64,000 nt of DNA. Source: Cristatella mucedo (lineage: Eukaryota > Bryozoa > Phylactolaemata > Cristatellidae). Positions 45,935 to 57,519 of the stretch are shown piece by piece. A program made the translations under genes and the position numbers. The notes below the pieces were generated by a model. That model searched no databases and had not been told where the DNA came from. It saw nothing but the letters and a program-made list of their open reading frames with translations. Location of the stretch: contig WPIO01000004.1 in assembly GCA_009760855.2 (NCBI GenBank), positions 14,085,501 to 14,149,500 on the forward strand, given 5' to 3'. Every line of letters starts with the position of its first letter. The stretch's first letter is position 1.

Positions 45935-46725
45935 CCACGAAGACCATGAGGGTGTTACGTAAGTGCCTTTCGGTACGCACTCGGTAACCGACAGACTTCA
46001 TCTCTTGCAACCAAGTGAAAGTGAGAGGCATTGTTGAGTCAAGAGGGGAGTTGAGGTAGTGAGTAGCATGGAAGTAGCAGCAGCTCAGGACGGCCTGAAA
46101 GAATGTGCCATAGTCGGCAGCAGGAGAGTAGTTGTCGTTTCGTACGAATCCTTAAAGTGAGTTCCACAGCCTAGGACCTGCTGAGCAAAAGCAATCTTTA
46201 AGAGGAGGAATGGAACAGCTAATTCATTGTTCATACAGGACCTGAGGGAATGAGAAGGCTGAAACGGGTTCAGCAGTTCAGATAGCTAGGTATGGAGGAG
46301 CCAAATCGTGGCAAGCCGTGTGGGTCAGCGTAAGAACTTCACCCTGTATTCCATGATCAACCAGTAGCCATCCAAGCTCTTTCAGCAAAGGAGACAAAAT
46401 GGTCACAAATGTGTGATTTTTAAATTAGCCTTGCAGCCATTATCATCGCCAGCTGCAGTGGCCTAGTGGCTTTTTGGTAGCCCAGCCAAAAGGGAATGAC
46501 AATAATCTAGCCGAGACAGAACTAAAGAGCTAGTTGAATTTATTGCAAGCCACCGTGGAAGACAGCTCCTAATCTTAGATCGAACGTGCTGCGGCTAGCT
46601 GTGGAAGCAGTCTTCTGAAGGAAGCTTTTAAAACGTAGGCACCTGTCGAAGACGACACCTAAATTGCGAGCACATGGGGATGGTTGCCCAACAGCCGCAC
46701 CTATTAGAAAAGCAAAGCTTTCTAG
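45935..46725 (-). mobile_element. LINE C-terminus and 3' region (family B), copy 2
   Basis: On the - strand: SPCARNLGVVFDRCLRFKSF, TRPLQLAMIMAARLI after the usual small-loop region, then a WMATG.SWNTG.. stretch, and a 3' part shared with 43775-44240. The segment around 46550-46680 also matches 26030-26140 (CGAAGACGACACCTAAATT), which ties this copy to the RT fragment there. Confidence 0.8.
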
Positions 46726-46732
46726 CCGAGCT

Positions 46733-46880
46733 GGTTTGGCCCAGTAGTTAAGATGCTTGCCCCGATCAAGGTCTGGCCGAGGTCGTGGGCTCGAGCCCTG
46801 TGGAATATGTGAAACGCCTGAATAGGTAGTAAGCTCTCTAAGAGTGCTATACAAATGAATTATATTATATCATTATATTA
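46733..46880 (+). mobile_element. SINE family A
   Basis: GTAGTTAAGATGCTTGCCCC (box A), GATCAAGGTCTGGCCGAGG, GTGGGCTCGAGCCC (box B), CGCCTGAATAGGTAGTAAGC, TCTAAGAGTGCTATACAAAT and an ATTATATT end. It sits directly beside the family B LINE end. Confidence 0.85.
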
Positions 46881-46884
46881 TAGT

Positions 46885-47435
46885 CCAGCCGCACGCTTGG
46901 GGTGTCCTCCTCTGAGTATAAGTGCTGTTTTATCGGTAGCTGTATCACTAATCGTAATCACGGGTATACTTGCAAGGTACAGCCGTGTCCTACGGCACCA
47001 CCGTTTTCCCCGATGCCAAGAAGGTTCTTAGTTCGTTGTCAGCCTATAAAGTCTGTGCAGCCGTCGAAGTTCATGACAACAACGAAAATAAGCTTGAAAA
47101 TGAACTTTGTCAGCTTGAGCTCAAGCAGATGCTGTCCTGGTGTTGCACTGACAGCCGAATGACCAAATGACCTAGTGAGTTAGCGACCCTCGATGGCCCA
47201 TGTCAACCACTCGATTAACAGCCATTTATGGTCGCAGAAACCATGTGAATGCTTGTATAAGACATCCGAAAGGCACTGTGTATGTGTACTCGGTGTGTGC
47301 GCGTGCGCGCGGGCACACGCGTGTGTATGTGTTTGCACATGCGCTCTTGGGCACTGAGACTGTCGTGCAGAGTTAACTTTAGTATCATAGCTGACATGAG
47401 CCTCCATTTAAGATTATTTTAAGGTCATTCTTCCA
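46885..47435. other. No recognised gene
   Basis: Short alternating purine-pyrimidine stretch (GTGTGCGCGTGCGCGCGGGC at about 47295). No exon. Confidence 0.35.
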
Positions 47436-47439
47436 CAGG

Positions 47440-48055
47440 CCACACTTGACTCCTTCTGGGAGACGCAGTTGCTATACTACTAGTTGTAAAGCTGGGGAAA
47501 CGAAATGTGAGGCCATAAGCACCGGCCTTCAGAATGCTTACCATAATTCACTTCTTGCAAGCCTTTCTGCCTGCTTAACAAGATACTTCGATTTGGTGCA
47601 AAACTTTGCAGCTATGTTTGTCTGCACTGTACACCAAAAATTGCCACAACAGATCACTTCTATCTAGCTGGCCTACCTAAATGATGAAATACTTAATTCT
47701 CAGGCTTCTCACCCTACCAGCCATTATTCTTTTTCTGGTCGCTTAGCTATTCGTCGAACTGATCTCAAATTCCTTTGAGCCCGTGCCTTCAGTTTCAACA
47801 CTTCCAAAGCCGGGAACCTGCTGCCGACTGGCGTCACAACAATCCGTAAATTGGCATATAAAAGAAAGATAAACAAATCCACCTGTTCTGTACAGCACTT
47901 TCTGTGTTCGAGAGTTTTCTTTGTTTGCTTTTGGCTACTGATACTGTGCGAGCCATCACTCATCGGTTGACCTGCGTACTTTCCAGCAAACATACCGTTC
48001 AAAGAAAGAGATATGGTTCTCTTAGAGCGATTTACGATATTGTATTGTTGTAGAG
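47440..48055 (+). mobile_element. LINE C-terminus and tail (family A)
   Basis: The + strand gives NAYHNSLLASLSACLTRYF, LVQNFAAMFVCTVH (matching LLAGLPACLIRRLQLVQNSAARLV in the family), then a RTDLKFLWARAFSF-like piece. It ends in the tail AAAGAGATATGGTTCTCTTA, GAGCGATTTACGATATTGTA. Stops interrupt every frame. Confidence 0.75.
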
Positions 48056-48059
48056 TCAT

Positions 48060-49260
48060 AGTTTACAGGAGCCTGAGACACTTAGCTGTTTGCCCAACCT
48101 CAGACCATCTATGATCGGTCATCTTCTGTGCCTCTCTACGTGCTTTACTGCATGGCACGGCTAGTCATAGCTTCGTTTATTGGTATGTTTCATTGTGGCT
48201 TCCAAGAGATTTGCGGTGCTTGGCGTCTGCTGAATGCCAACATAATTGAGCCACCAGCAGACGAAAAACTCAGCATCATCTAATAGGTTAGTTTTAGGTG
48301 GATAACGAAGTGTCAGCACTTGCCAGAAGAATGAGAAGCAGCACTGGAGAACTCACTGACTGTTGTCTGTCTTGCTTGGAAGGAGTCCCTCGAGATCGTC
48401 TGCTTGCTGCAGGAGCTAGCCTAGCTTCTCTGCCGGATTTCAAGGCACACTGTTGTTCATCGTTGTGCTGGCTGGTATTCTGATCAGGAGTGTCACATCC
48501 TCCCAGATCTTGCTTGGGACACTAGCAGATACAGTGCTAGGAGCACCTGTCTCAGAGTCCTGTCCAAGAATGCTTCCCAGGTCCTGGTAGAGGCTGATGA
48601 TCTGTCGAAAGGCCGGTATCCTAGTCGGATTGTAGATATATGCCGAGCGTCGTAAAAATTTTGGAAAGACCATGCTGCACCAACGGCAGGAGGTGCACTA
48701 TAGATATCGCTTGAGGCTGGTTGTAGGTAGTGACTGAGGCTCCAAAGTGTCGGCTCGAGAACAGGCCCCTCCCACGCCTCGAGCAGCACTGGATGGAAGA
48801 AAGGGTCGAGCTGTGACATCGCTCGGGGAAGCGAAGCCTTGCGGATGCGGCGCTACGTAAGCTCAATGCCCAAAGGGTAGAGCGACTGTCTTACTGTCAC
48901 GTGACATGCAGGAGCAGTCGGATGCGGTCCAAGTCGTTCCTCAGAGCTTGCAACAATGCAGACTGCAATGCTTCGAAATCCCGCGAAAAGAGTGTGCGTG
49001 CTTCTGAAAGGCTGTGTCGATGTGAGGGACGGCACTGGTTACTACTGATATATGTAAGCCACCATTTCCGAATTCTGCTTGACAAGCACGACAGGGGCTC
49101 CTTCAGCTGTTGCATGTCTCCCATGTCACCATGTCGCCAGCAGGTAGGAGCTAGTATGCATAGCATGTGGCGGCGACAGGTACCAGGGCTGCCGCCTGCC
49201 GATCCGACTTCAAAATAAGCATTCGCGAAACCAAATCATCTAGAGGTCTATTGTAATTCA
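48060..49260. other. No recognised gene
   Basis: Overlapping 60-110 codon frames, mostly - strand, without motifs. Confidence 0.35.
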
Positions 49261-49267
49261 AGAAAAA

Positions 49268-49437
49268 TACTAGCTGATTTAACAGCCTCTTTTGTATATC
49301 GACAGGTTTGCCTTTGCGGCTATCACCACTGCTTGCAGCTTCGATAAAGGATCGCCCACAGCAAGATTCAAACCACCGACCTCGGGAGCGCGTTTGTGAA
49401 AAGCAACTGCCATACCTAGTGTGCCATCACGGCTCAC
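49268..49437 (-). mobile_element. SINE family B
   Basis: The - strand shows GAGCCGTGATGGCACACTAG, GTATGGCAGTTGCTTTTCAC, CCGAGGTCGGTGGTTTGAAT (box B decayed), then GCGATCCTTTATCG and AGGCTGTTAAATCAGCTAGT. Confidence 0.85.
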
Positions 49438-49439
49438 CC

Positions 49440-50190
49440 GACGATATCCCTTTTGCCATCCTGGAAAAAAGGGGCTCCTCCCCCTCTAAAGAGCTATCCT
49501 AAATGTTCAGGACTTCCATCGACATGGCATCGTCGAACGGTAGGAAACAAAACGACCACCATCCATTGCTGATTTATTGTGTGAACAAGTGATTTTAATG
49601 CTGCTGCTACGAAGACCTACATAGGGACCGCGGCATTTCAGCATCTCGTACGTTTGGGCGGTTCTGTTTGGGTGCATCAAGCCCTTAACAGAGTGGCCAG
49701 CAGCCTGCATTCCATAGTTGAATCGTGCACTACAGATTCCTTTCGTGGTCGTATGCCCTCCTTGTCCGCCATTCCGGGGAATGATTACTACGGCCATACC
49801 GTTCAATTTACTCTGTAGGTCGCGGCTGCCTGTCAGTTGCCGTCGCCAGTAATGCCCCAGAGGCATTGGTGGCGACCAGATGTTGGGATCCGAAGGGCTT
49901 ACGAAGATTTGGTGGAAACTCTGCAGCAGAGAAGCTTTGCGACTGTAGTATCATGACTCGCAATCCACTTTGTTGGCACCAACTGGCATTCTGAATCTAA
50001 TCTTCTTGTCTCGAGTGTATCCGTCCCAGTGGAGCAGTACCTGACCTATCCCACGTCTACGTCCCGGCTGCCAAGTGGCTAATCAGGAGCCCGGTGACGT
50101 CCAATCCGATTAAGCCATTGAACATTCCCGTGCGTATGGCTGCAGAACTTGTGCGTATTTGTGGTACTGAGGCATTCGAGCATGCAAGCA
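49440..50190. other. No recognised gene
   Basis: A - strand frame at 49507-49866 (119 codons) has no motif. Nothing else. Confidence 0.35.
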
Positions 50191-50194
50191 TAGC

Positions 50195-50318
50195 GGCTGT
50201 GGTTTGGGCCCGATGTAAGGTGCTCATTTCAACGACCGACCAAGGCTTCGGGCTCGAGCCTTATGTGAAGCAGCGCCTGGATAGAGATTAGTTTCTCTAA
50301 GGGCGCTATGCAAATGAA
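50195..50318 (+). mobile_element. SINE family A, first of a dimer
   Basis: Decayed A box (GGCCCGATGTAAGGTGCTCA), box B GGGCTCGAGCC, GCAGCGCCTGGATAGAGATT, TCTAAGGGCGCTATGCAAAT. Its tail runs directly into the next copy. Confidence 0.8.
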
Positions 50319-50460
50319 CTAGTGGTTAAGGTGCTCGCCTCGACCAAGGACTGGCTGAGGTCGTGGGCTCGAGCCCCGAGGCTTGTGTGAAGCAGCGCCT
50401 GGATAGAGATTTAAGTTCTCTCCGGACGCTATACAAATGAATTACATTTATATTTAATTA
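50319..50460 (+). mobile_element. SINE family A, second of a dimer
   Basis: TAGTGGTTAAGGTGCTCGCC (box A), GACCAAGGACTGGCTGAGG, GTGGGCTCGAGCCC (box B), GCGCCTGGATAGAGATTTAA, CGGACGCTATACAAATGAAT and a short AT-rich end. The best-preserved head of the family. Confidence 0.88.
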
Positions 50461-50464
50461 TATT

Positions 50465-51435
50465 ATTAAATCCGTTACTCAATCGAGGTCTGCCCGGCAG
50501 GACGGGAGCATTGATTGGCTGGCTGCGGCAATGCAGTCGCGCTCTTCCTGTCTCCTCGAAGGCTCGCGCCGTCTTCTGCTGTCTCCGTCGTCTGCTGTCT
50601 CCTGCTCCGTCTGCGACCGCGTCTCCCCGTGTCAACATGGCTCGGACCCCCTATTAGTCTCTCCATCTTCTCAGCATATAAAATCAAGAGAGCGGTCAGC
50701 CGGGTTGGGGGACGGGGGGGGGCTGCAGTTACCGTAAGTTTCTCTGTTCTACACGCCAGCGCACTCGACGGTCGCTAGTTTTCTACAGGCATCTGGCTAA
50801 GCTAGCTGAAAAGACAGCAAACAAGACCTGGCTCCTAGGTACGTTTTCTCTTTATTTAATACTTCGTGTGTACTCGCCCTCACTGGCGAAAATACTCTTG
50901 CAACTCTTGCCAGGATTTGGTTCCTCGGACCTACGCGACCAGCTTCGGCAAAATGGTAGTCCGCTAGTAGTTCTGGTAGCAACATGACGATTCGACGGCT
51001 GACAAGTTCCTCACCCAGCGGGAAATTCTGCGAATGGGTCTCCTCCTCAGGCCGTGCTCCCACAAGCCACAGTACCTCTCGTGTGAGCGCTGCATCTCGC
51101 TGGATTGTCTCCTCGAACAGGAACCTAAATAACAGCCGGTCGGACAATGTTTTCAAGCTGTCGGCGTTCGTTGTTTCCTCTGCTACTGATACGCTAGCTA
51201 TCCGTTCCGATGCCGAGAGGCGCTCGGGGAAAACCCATGCTGCTGCTGCTGCCGCCCAGTGACAATATCGGCCGGCATTTGTTACGAGGATGCGATCGCG
51301 TTGAAAGCGGTTCTGGCACTCGTGAAATGTCAATTTTTTTTGAGATAAGCTCTGCTTTTACACTGCTTTTAAGTCGGTTGGCTACCAAATGCATACCGAG
51401 TGATTACTATCAACTATTACTCTACTGCTACTACT
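50465..51435. other. No recognised gene
   Basis: A - strand frame at 50797-51333 (178 codons) has mixed composition but no motif, and it overlaps + frames. A short G run lies at about 50713-50721. Confidence 0.35.
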
Positions 51436-51439
51436 ATTA

Positions 51440-51505
51440 CTAGAAAGAGATTTTGAGTTCTCTGAGGGCGCTATATCAAATGTATTATTATTATTATCAT
51501 TATTA
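51440..51505 (+). mobile_element. LINE/SINE 3' tail
   Basis: CTAGAAAGAGATTTTGAGTT, GAGGGCGCTATATCAAATG, then ATT units that grade into a long ATT/ACT microsatellite. Confidence 0.9.
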
Positions 51506-51690
51506 TTACTGCTACTACTATCAGCTATTACTACTAATGCTACTACTATTACTACTTCCCCTACTGCTCTTACTACTACTGCTAATATTATTATTACTGT
51601 TACTACTATTGTTAATACTATTACTACTACTTCTACGAACATTACTATCGCTACTATAGCTACTACTACTATTACTACTGCTACTGCTAG
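51480..51690. repeat. (ATT)n/(ACT)n microsatellite
   Basis: Trinucleotide tract apparently grown from the tail at 51440. Confidence 0.95.
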
Positions 51691-51917
51691 GGGCGGAGCA
51701 AGGATTTTCAGGTTGGGGGCAAGGGTTCAGGTTGGGGGGCCAGGGCCCCTTCCGCCCCCAAGGCCTGGGGTAATATGCCCCAGGATATAGGTACTTTCCT
51801 CTGTCTATGGGATATAGGAACTTCCCACTTGCCGAAAGCTAATCTGGCTTCGCTGACGATTATTATTATCACTATTATTTCTACAACTGCTACTACTACT
51901 AGCACTACAGCTACAAC

Positions 51918-51980
51918 TAAAATGATAATGACACTTTAATGGCGGCTTAGAGAACTAAATCTCGTTCGTTATCGCTGCTA
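51918..51980 (-). mobile_element. LINE/SINE 3' tail, decayed
   Basis: AGAGAACTAAATCTCGTTC as written on +, preceded by GGCGGC and an ATAATGA stretch. Confidence 0.5.
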
Positions 51981-52377
51981 GGGAGCCGCTTCAACCTCGC
52001 TTTAGCTTCGTCCGATTGTTTCTCCTTACATTCACGCTCGCTGCAGCAGCAGCGACTGCATCGACAGTGGCTGCAGCGACCGGTGGGATGCGCTCCCAGC
52101 AGTCACCGCTGCCACAGGCCACGAGCCGAGTGTCGACCTAGGACGCAGCTGAGACCAGGCCGTGGCTGCCTACCGGGCTCCATGCGATCGGGTGCCACGG
52201 ACCGATTGTCTTCTCTTGACCCTTGACCCCCAAGGGCTCCCAGACGGCTGCGCCGCATCGCCGGCGGCTGAGCCGCGTGTTTATATGTAGCCTTGTGGCG
52301 AGCTAGCTATCCGGCGAAGGAGCACGATGCTGCGTCGGAGCGCGTCATCCTGATTTCCACCCGGGAGACATCTCCCA

Positions 52378-52522
52378 ATGATGCGGACGCGTCAGCGCGC
52401 GGCCCCGTGGTCCTGGCTCGTGCCGGCCGCCTTGGTGGCAATAGGCAGCGGCTTCGCTTTCTTGCTTCCGAAAGCTGCGTCGACCGGTCCTACTGCCGCG
52501 CCCATGGAGTTCAAGTACACAG
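52378..52522 (+). CDS. Predicted first exon of a small one-pass membrane protein
   Basis: Two consecutive ATG codons (52378, 52381) open a frame of 48 codons plus one base: a short basic start MMRTRQRAAPWSW, a hydrophobic segment LVPAALVAIGSGFAFLL (residues about 14-30), then PKAASTGPTAAPMEFKYT. The donor is CACAG|GTTAGC (phase 1). The pattern fits a signal anchor with the basic end on the cytosolic or matrix side. The surrounding DNA is CpG-rich, as expected near a promoter. The family is unknown. The frame is too short to stand out by length alone, so this is a pattern-based call. Confidence 0.4.
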
Positions 52523-53210
52523 GTTAGCCTCGGAGACGCGGGCGTCATCGCGCGCGATTTGTCCACGCTATGCTGCGGCTGCGCGCGATGCCGCATGAGC
52601 CGAAAGGCCGGCGCCCTCCTGGCCTGCCGCCGCCGGACCTCGTGCCCCTTGCGAGCGGTCGTTTTCGCGGGCCCGGGAATCGTCGCCCCGCGTGCGCGGG
52701 GCGTGCGCGCCCGCCCTTGCCTTGGCTTGCGGTCGGCGGGTCACTGCAGTAGGCGGCAGCGACGAACTGCTGGGCGGAGGCCCGCGGCGGCGCGAAGCCT
52801 TCTTGAGCTTCTGCCGCCAGGCGATCGCCGATGCCGGTTCGCCGGGTGCTCGTGGCGGTGAGCGGCGGTCTGCCGGCGTCTGGGTCAATCGCATCTCCGC
52901 GCGCCTCGTTGTTAAAAACGTGTGGTGTTTTGCGGCTACCCGAACTAGCGAGGGTCGCGCCCTATCCTAACGCTTGTCAGTCGTCAGTCACACGAGGAGC
53001 CAGTCTCGCTGCCCCGGACAGCATGAGCAGCCGTGCCAGTCAAATCGCCAATCCCAGGGCGCTTCCCCGGGCTTGGGGCTTCGGGCTGTGACCAGCCCTG
53101 CCTTCGGTCCAGTCATGTCGCCGCCTTGGGGGCTGCCTTAGCGCGACGGGCGCCGAGTCTCGCTCGGATCAGGTCGCCGACCTGCCTTTGCCGCTGTCGG
53201 GGAAAGTCAG

Positions 53211-53283
53211 TCCGAAATGCAGAAGAATGTCGTGCCGAGTGGGAAGATCTATCTATCCGACACCGTGCGGCTCCGCTCTGCTG
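53211..53283 (+). CDS. Possible second exon of the same gene
   Basis: Acceptor GCTGTCGGGGAAAGTCAG. In the phase left by the exon at 52378 it reads VRNAEECRAEWEDLSIRHRA then APLC and stops at TGA (53281-53283), giving a protein of about 73 residues. Another frame of the same DNA is also open (SEMQKNVVPSGKIYLSDTVR, then LRSADAR, to a donor AGAG|GTAGGG at 53293). It would fit as an internal exon of a different gene model. I favour the phase-matched reading only slightly. Confidence 0.28.
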
Positions 53284-53299
53284 ATGCAAGAGGTAGGGC

Positions 53300-53700
53300 A
53301 GCTCGTGGAACCGAGTTGCAATGACAGCTGGTCAGCAGCATCTGGATAGTGGACACAGCTGCATCGCCAGCTGTCTGAAAGCTGGGAATGTCAGTTCAGG
53401 AGAGTTGGGGGCGTAACTTGCAGTGCAGTGTCCGTCCTCCATAATGCTGCTCTCCGAAAAGTTGTGGTTAATGCAGCACGTAGGATGCAGTCGTGATTCT
53501 CGGGAGCCGATGCAATCGTAAGTCACGGCCGTGAGCTCGTTGTGGGAGCTGGATGTGTGCTGTCATTGGTGTGTGTGGGCTGGGGAGTAAACGGCTGTAG
53601 CATCCCCCATAGGCCGAGCCGAAGGTGCTCTGCTGGGTAGCTAAGCTACCCAACAAGCAAATTCAGCATTTCTCTGATTGGCTGCCACCAGCAAGGTCGA
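53300..53700. other. No recognised gene
   Basis: No splice-supported open stretch. Confidence 0.35.
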
Positions 53701-53715
53701 GGTCTGACCCCATTT

Positions 53716-53884
53716 GGGCTGTTTAATCCTGGCTCTTCGTGGGCTGCTTAATCCTGGCCCATCGTGGGCTGCTTAATCCTGGCTCCTCGTGGGCTGCTCA
53801 ATCCTGGCCCATCGTGGGCTGCTCAATCCTGGCCCATCATGGGCTGCTCAATCCTGGCCCATCGTAGGCTGCTCAATCCTGGAT
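53716..53884. repeat. 25-bp minisatellite, about 7 copies
   Basis: Units of the form GGGCTGCTTAATCCTGG plus CCCATCGT, with variants (CTCAATCC, CTCCTCGT). The length is not a multiple of three, so all frames cycle and the open frames here are artefacts. Confidence 0.95.
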
Positions 53885-53889
53885 TCCAT

Positions 53890-55260
53890 AGCTCAATACT
53901 GCAGAGCCCACTTTGCTTCTTTTTTCTTTTTCTTCGTAAGCCGTGCTGCGATGTGTGGAGGAAGTCGCCAACCACCTCGGTGCCTCGGCGCCTCGAAACA
54001 GCTAAGCCACAAGCGAGGGCAATGGGAGCTTCTAATCGCTCGACTGAGCAGCAGCAGCTGCACTTTTATTTCTGGCTTTCTAATCGAACTTGAATGCAAA
54101 GACACGGCTGATGTGGAGGCAGATTCGAGCAGCAGACTAGGAACTGTGTGTGCATGCATCTTCATCTGTAACTTTGCAGATGCACAAACAAGCCCTAAAT
54201 GGGGGCGTTGTACTGGAGACACAACTGAGCAAACGGTTGCCAACAGACTTTTTATTCACCAAGGAATATATGGGAAGAATAGCTGAGTCGTGAGGAAAAA
54301 AGGAATAGTCAGCCCAGAAGTAGCGGCAGGAAAGGAAGTGCCAACGTTGGCAGCAGCAGGAGAGAGGAATGATCGTCGGAATGATTTTAGAAGGAGCAGA
54401 AGTTTAGGCAAGCTGAAAGGAGACTGTTGCAAAAAAAGAGTTGTAGAAGGGAGTTGCACGGTCGGGCGTGGACCGTTTTGTGCAGCCGATAATTCGGCTG
54501 CCAGCCAAGTGGCCTCACGTGGGTCGATGCCAAGCTTGGATAAACAGGAAATTGGTCAAGTGCCGATGGCTTTCCCTCAGTGGTTCATCTTATGGCAGGT
54601 TCTGGCCAGTGTCAATGATGGTGCTATTGTATTGCTCAGCATTAGATGATTGCCATTTGATGGCCATACAACGTGTTGCCTGTATGACCAACATTTTTTG
54701 TTTTACTCACCTGATGATTAAATGGTACGACGACATGCAACTCATGGCTTGCCACCGGCCGACGTCAAAGCAGCCGGCCACGCAGAGCTTGCTAGGCCGG
54801 CCTTAGGTTCAGGAGGAAGGCAGCATGCATCTAAGATGTCAGCAACCGGGTGTTGTAGTGGGTATGTGTGTGCGGCTGCATGAGCAGCTATCAGTTCAGG
54901 AGAGTCGTTTCCGGCATGCAGGAGCCAGTGCAGCTCTCTCGCTAAGCCTGTGCGGTTGATGAGCCGCGTGCATGCATGCACTGCCGAGCTGTGCTGACTC
55001 GAGAGTCGTGCCATTAGTATGGTGGCTTTCTGCGAATGGCGTGTCAGCTTTTGCTAGATGAAGCAGTCTGCAAGCACCTACTCGCCGAGGGCCATGGCTT
55101 ATGGAGCTGGCATGGTTAAAAAACGAAACGCGCTGGCTCGCTGTCCCGATCGTTCAAGGACGTGTGCTTTCGAATGTGCTCACGCTAAGGCTCGTAACTC
55201 AGCAAATGCAGCTGCCATTTTGCCACCGAGAGAGCCCAGAGGGAAGGCCAGGATTATAAT
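53890..55260. other. No recognised gene
   Basis: Open frames of 100-165 codons at 53789-54286 (+) begin in the minisatellite. Others lack motifs. Confidence 0.35.
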
Positions 55261-55261
55261 T

Positions 55262-55372
55262 GTAATTATACTAGTAATACTACTAGTAATAATGATAATG
55301 ATGACTTGTGTATGATCCTAAGAGAACAACATACCTAGGCACTTTGCTTATGCTGTAAAGGAAGCATCTCAG
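55262..55372 (-). mobile_element. LINE/SINE 3' tail, decayed
   Basis: The + strand reads AATAATGATAATGATGACTT, CCTAAGAGAACAACATACCT and GCTGTAAAGGAAGC, keeping the order ATT repeat, core, GCAGC lead-in on the - strand. Confidence 0.6.
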
Positions 55373-55374
55373 TT

Positions 55375-56220
55375 GGCTAGTGAAACGTGCAAGAAAGTGT
55401 CGGCAAGCATAAGCATGTAGACCAAGCAAATGCCGTGAGGAATAGGCAGGTTGATAGGAGCAACTGCTTGGCAGCAACACCAGGCCGGTCACCTAGGCAT
55501 CTGACTAGTCTGGCCTGTATATACGATGCACCGAATTGGGTTGCTGGTGTGTCATGCTTGTCACTGACGTTTCCTGCTTGTGTGAGTTGAGGGGAGAGAG
55601 GGGCCCAGGTGAAATCTAGCTGCTGCTCGGTCCAGGAAATACCCTTGCGCAGTCGCTTCGAACCAGCATTCAGGTGGCATCGGTTTGAAAAGATCGACTT
55701 CCGAGAATCGCCGACTTCGCCAGAAGCCTAGCCTTCGGTCAGAAGACCGAATGAGGGTTCAGAATACTCTCAAAAGAAGCTCTGTCAGCAGTTGCTGTCC
55801 TTCGGGGCTTGGCCTGTGAAGTATACCATTGCGTGTAGTGGCCCTGGTGTTTTTGTTGCCCGCTTCGGGCTGAAGCTGGCACGACTACAATCGGCAAGAG
55901 CTGAAAGACCCAAACGTAAATGACCCGAATACCAGCTTCGAGCGTGGCGGCCGGGAATGCCTTCGAGGTGCTTTACCCCAGTTGCTTTACCAAAGGTCCA
56001 GCTGCAGCCGATGCCTCGCTGGCTGCGTTGAGCATACAATGGGCACGGCTCGTCTCGTGGTAAGTCATTGTTGCCGAGCAATTGTCGCTAGAAAGCTTCG
56101 GATGTTGCTCGAGGTTGCCAGCTCAGGAATGATGACAAATTGCATCCGAGTCGAGCACTATAGCAAGACATCCCCAGGTGACTGAGGTGGCACTGGCAAG
56201 TCAAGACTGCTATCCGCTGA
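55375..56220. other. No recognised gene
   Basis: No exon with paired splice sites recognised. Confidence 0.35.
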
Positions 56221-56225
56221 CCACA

Positions 56226-56400
56226 TGCCCTCCTCCTCCTCCCCCTCCTCCTCCTCCTCACATGTACTCCTCCTGTCTCCTCCTACCTCCTTCACGTGTC
56301 CTTCCTACCTCCTTCGCATGCCATCCTCATCTCTCTCCCCTTTTTGTCTCATCTATGTCTGTCTGCCTCTGTTACTCTCCCTCATTTTTCTGACAGACTC
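56226..56400. repeat. CTC-rich low-complexity tract
   Basis: CTCCTC runs followed by CT-rich DNA. Confidence 0.9.
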
Positions 56401-56869
56401 TCTCTCTTTCTTGACCAATGGTGGCCCCTCCTCTTGTCTTCTTGTCTTTCTTACTACCTCTTTGTCTCGGTTCCTTTCTGCATCTCTGCCTCCGATCAGC
56501 CGACCAGTCCTGGCCCACCGTGACGGTCATCACTTGCCGTTCAAGCGACAGCAGCCAGCCTTTGCTTGCTTTTGTTCATCGGCCTGAGGTCGGGGCCTGC
56601 AACGACGGGCTCTCTTAATTGTGCCGTGTGCCCGTGGGAGTGCTCGGCGTATTAGCGAAGTGTGCAGTGTGTGGTGAGGCAGAAATTAGTGGGCAGATGC
56701 AAGCATGTCCTATGGGCTTGGCAGCTGACATTGTTGATGATGCCTTTGTATGAACCAACGTCATGCTGCCGCCTGAAGCCGGCCTTGTCCTAAACAAATG
56801 GGACACGGTGATAAGGTTGTGTCTCTGGCCCAGTGTCCTTCCCAGCCCAGTTTGCCCTTCCTGCCCAAG

Positions 56870-56980
56870 AAAGACAGTTTTGAACCTCTAGTTGCCGAGG
56901 ACATCGCCCCTTCCATCTTAGCATCACCAGCAGTAATGGCAGTGGCAGCGACAGCAGCAGCAACACTTGTGGATGTGCAG
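56870..56980 (+). CDS. Unknown gene 3, candidate exon a
   Basis: Acceptor TTTGCCCTTCCTGCCCAAG (long pyrimidine tract); donor CAG|GTTTGT. Thirty-seven codons in phase 0 at both ends: KDSFEPLVAEDIAPSILASP, AVMAVAATAAATLVDVQ. The second half is Ala/Val-rich and could be a membrane or amphipathic helix. It joins in frame to 57520. Link to the better supported exons at 60960-62624 is not shown, because at least one exon would be missing. Confidence 0.35.
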
Positions 56981-57369
56981 GTTTGTTGGGCACAGGTTGG
57001 GTTGGGGGGCACAGGTCTGGTGAGGGCACAGATTTCGGTGGGGTGTATACTGGATTGGCATGGTTGGCAGGCTGGGGGAACAGGGGAGAAGTAGGGCCTG
57101 CACCACTATTCAAGCTTCGAGTGCAGAACTACAGCTCTGCTTGGACGTCTCGTAAGTTGTGTGAGTGTCTTTGCCAGCTGCTTTTGTTTACGTGTATGAG
57201 CCTATATACACTACAGGGCGTATGTGCGTATGTGTCTCTAACTCCACAAAGGCTTTGCCGATTAAGCAGGTGATAAGCTCGATAGCTCTCCATAATCGTC
57301 CTGTATGCGCTTGTGGATGCTGAAATTGTGTATTTCATAATTTAGCCGTTGGCATGCTCTCTTCCCAGC

Positions 57370-57440
57370 ATATATGCAGTGCCTATAAATAGATTTGGTT
57401 CTTTTAGGGTGCTATGTAGAAATGTTATTATTATATTATA
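57370..57440 (+). mobile_element. LINE/SINE 3' tail
   Basis: GTGCCTATAAATAGATTTGG, TTTTAGGGTGCTATGTAGAA and an ATTATTATA end. Confidence 0.75.
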
Positions 57441-57519
57441 ATTGCTGTTATTACCTTTTGTTATTATTGATACACTGAGCGCCCAGCGGTTTTCGGTGTG
57501 CACCCAGCAGCCAATACAG

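Noticed and set aside
53716-53884. Repeat array resembling CRISPR
   Set aside because: Units are contiguous 25-mers without spacers, in a eukaryotic context.
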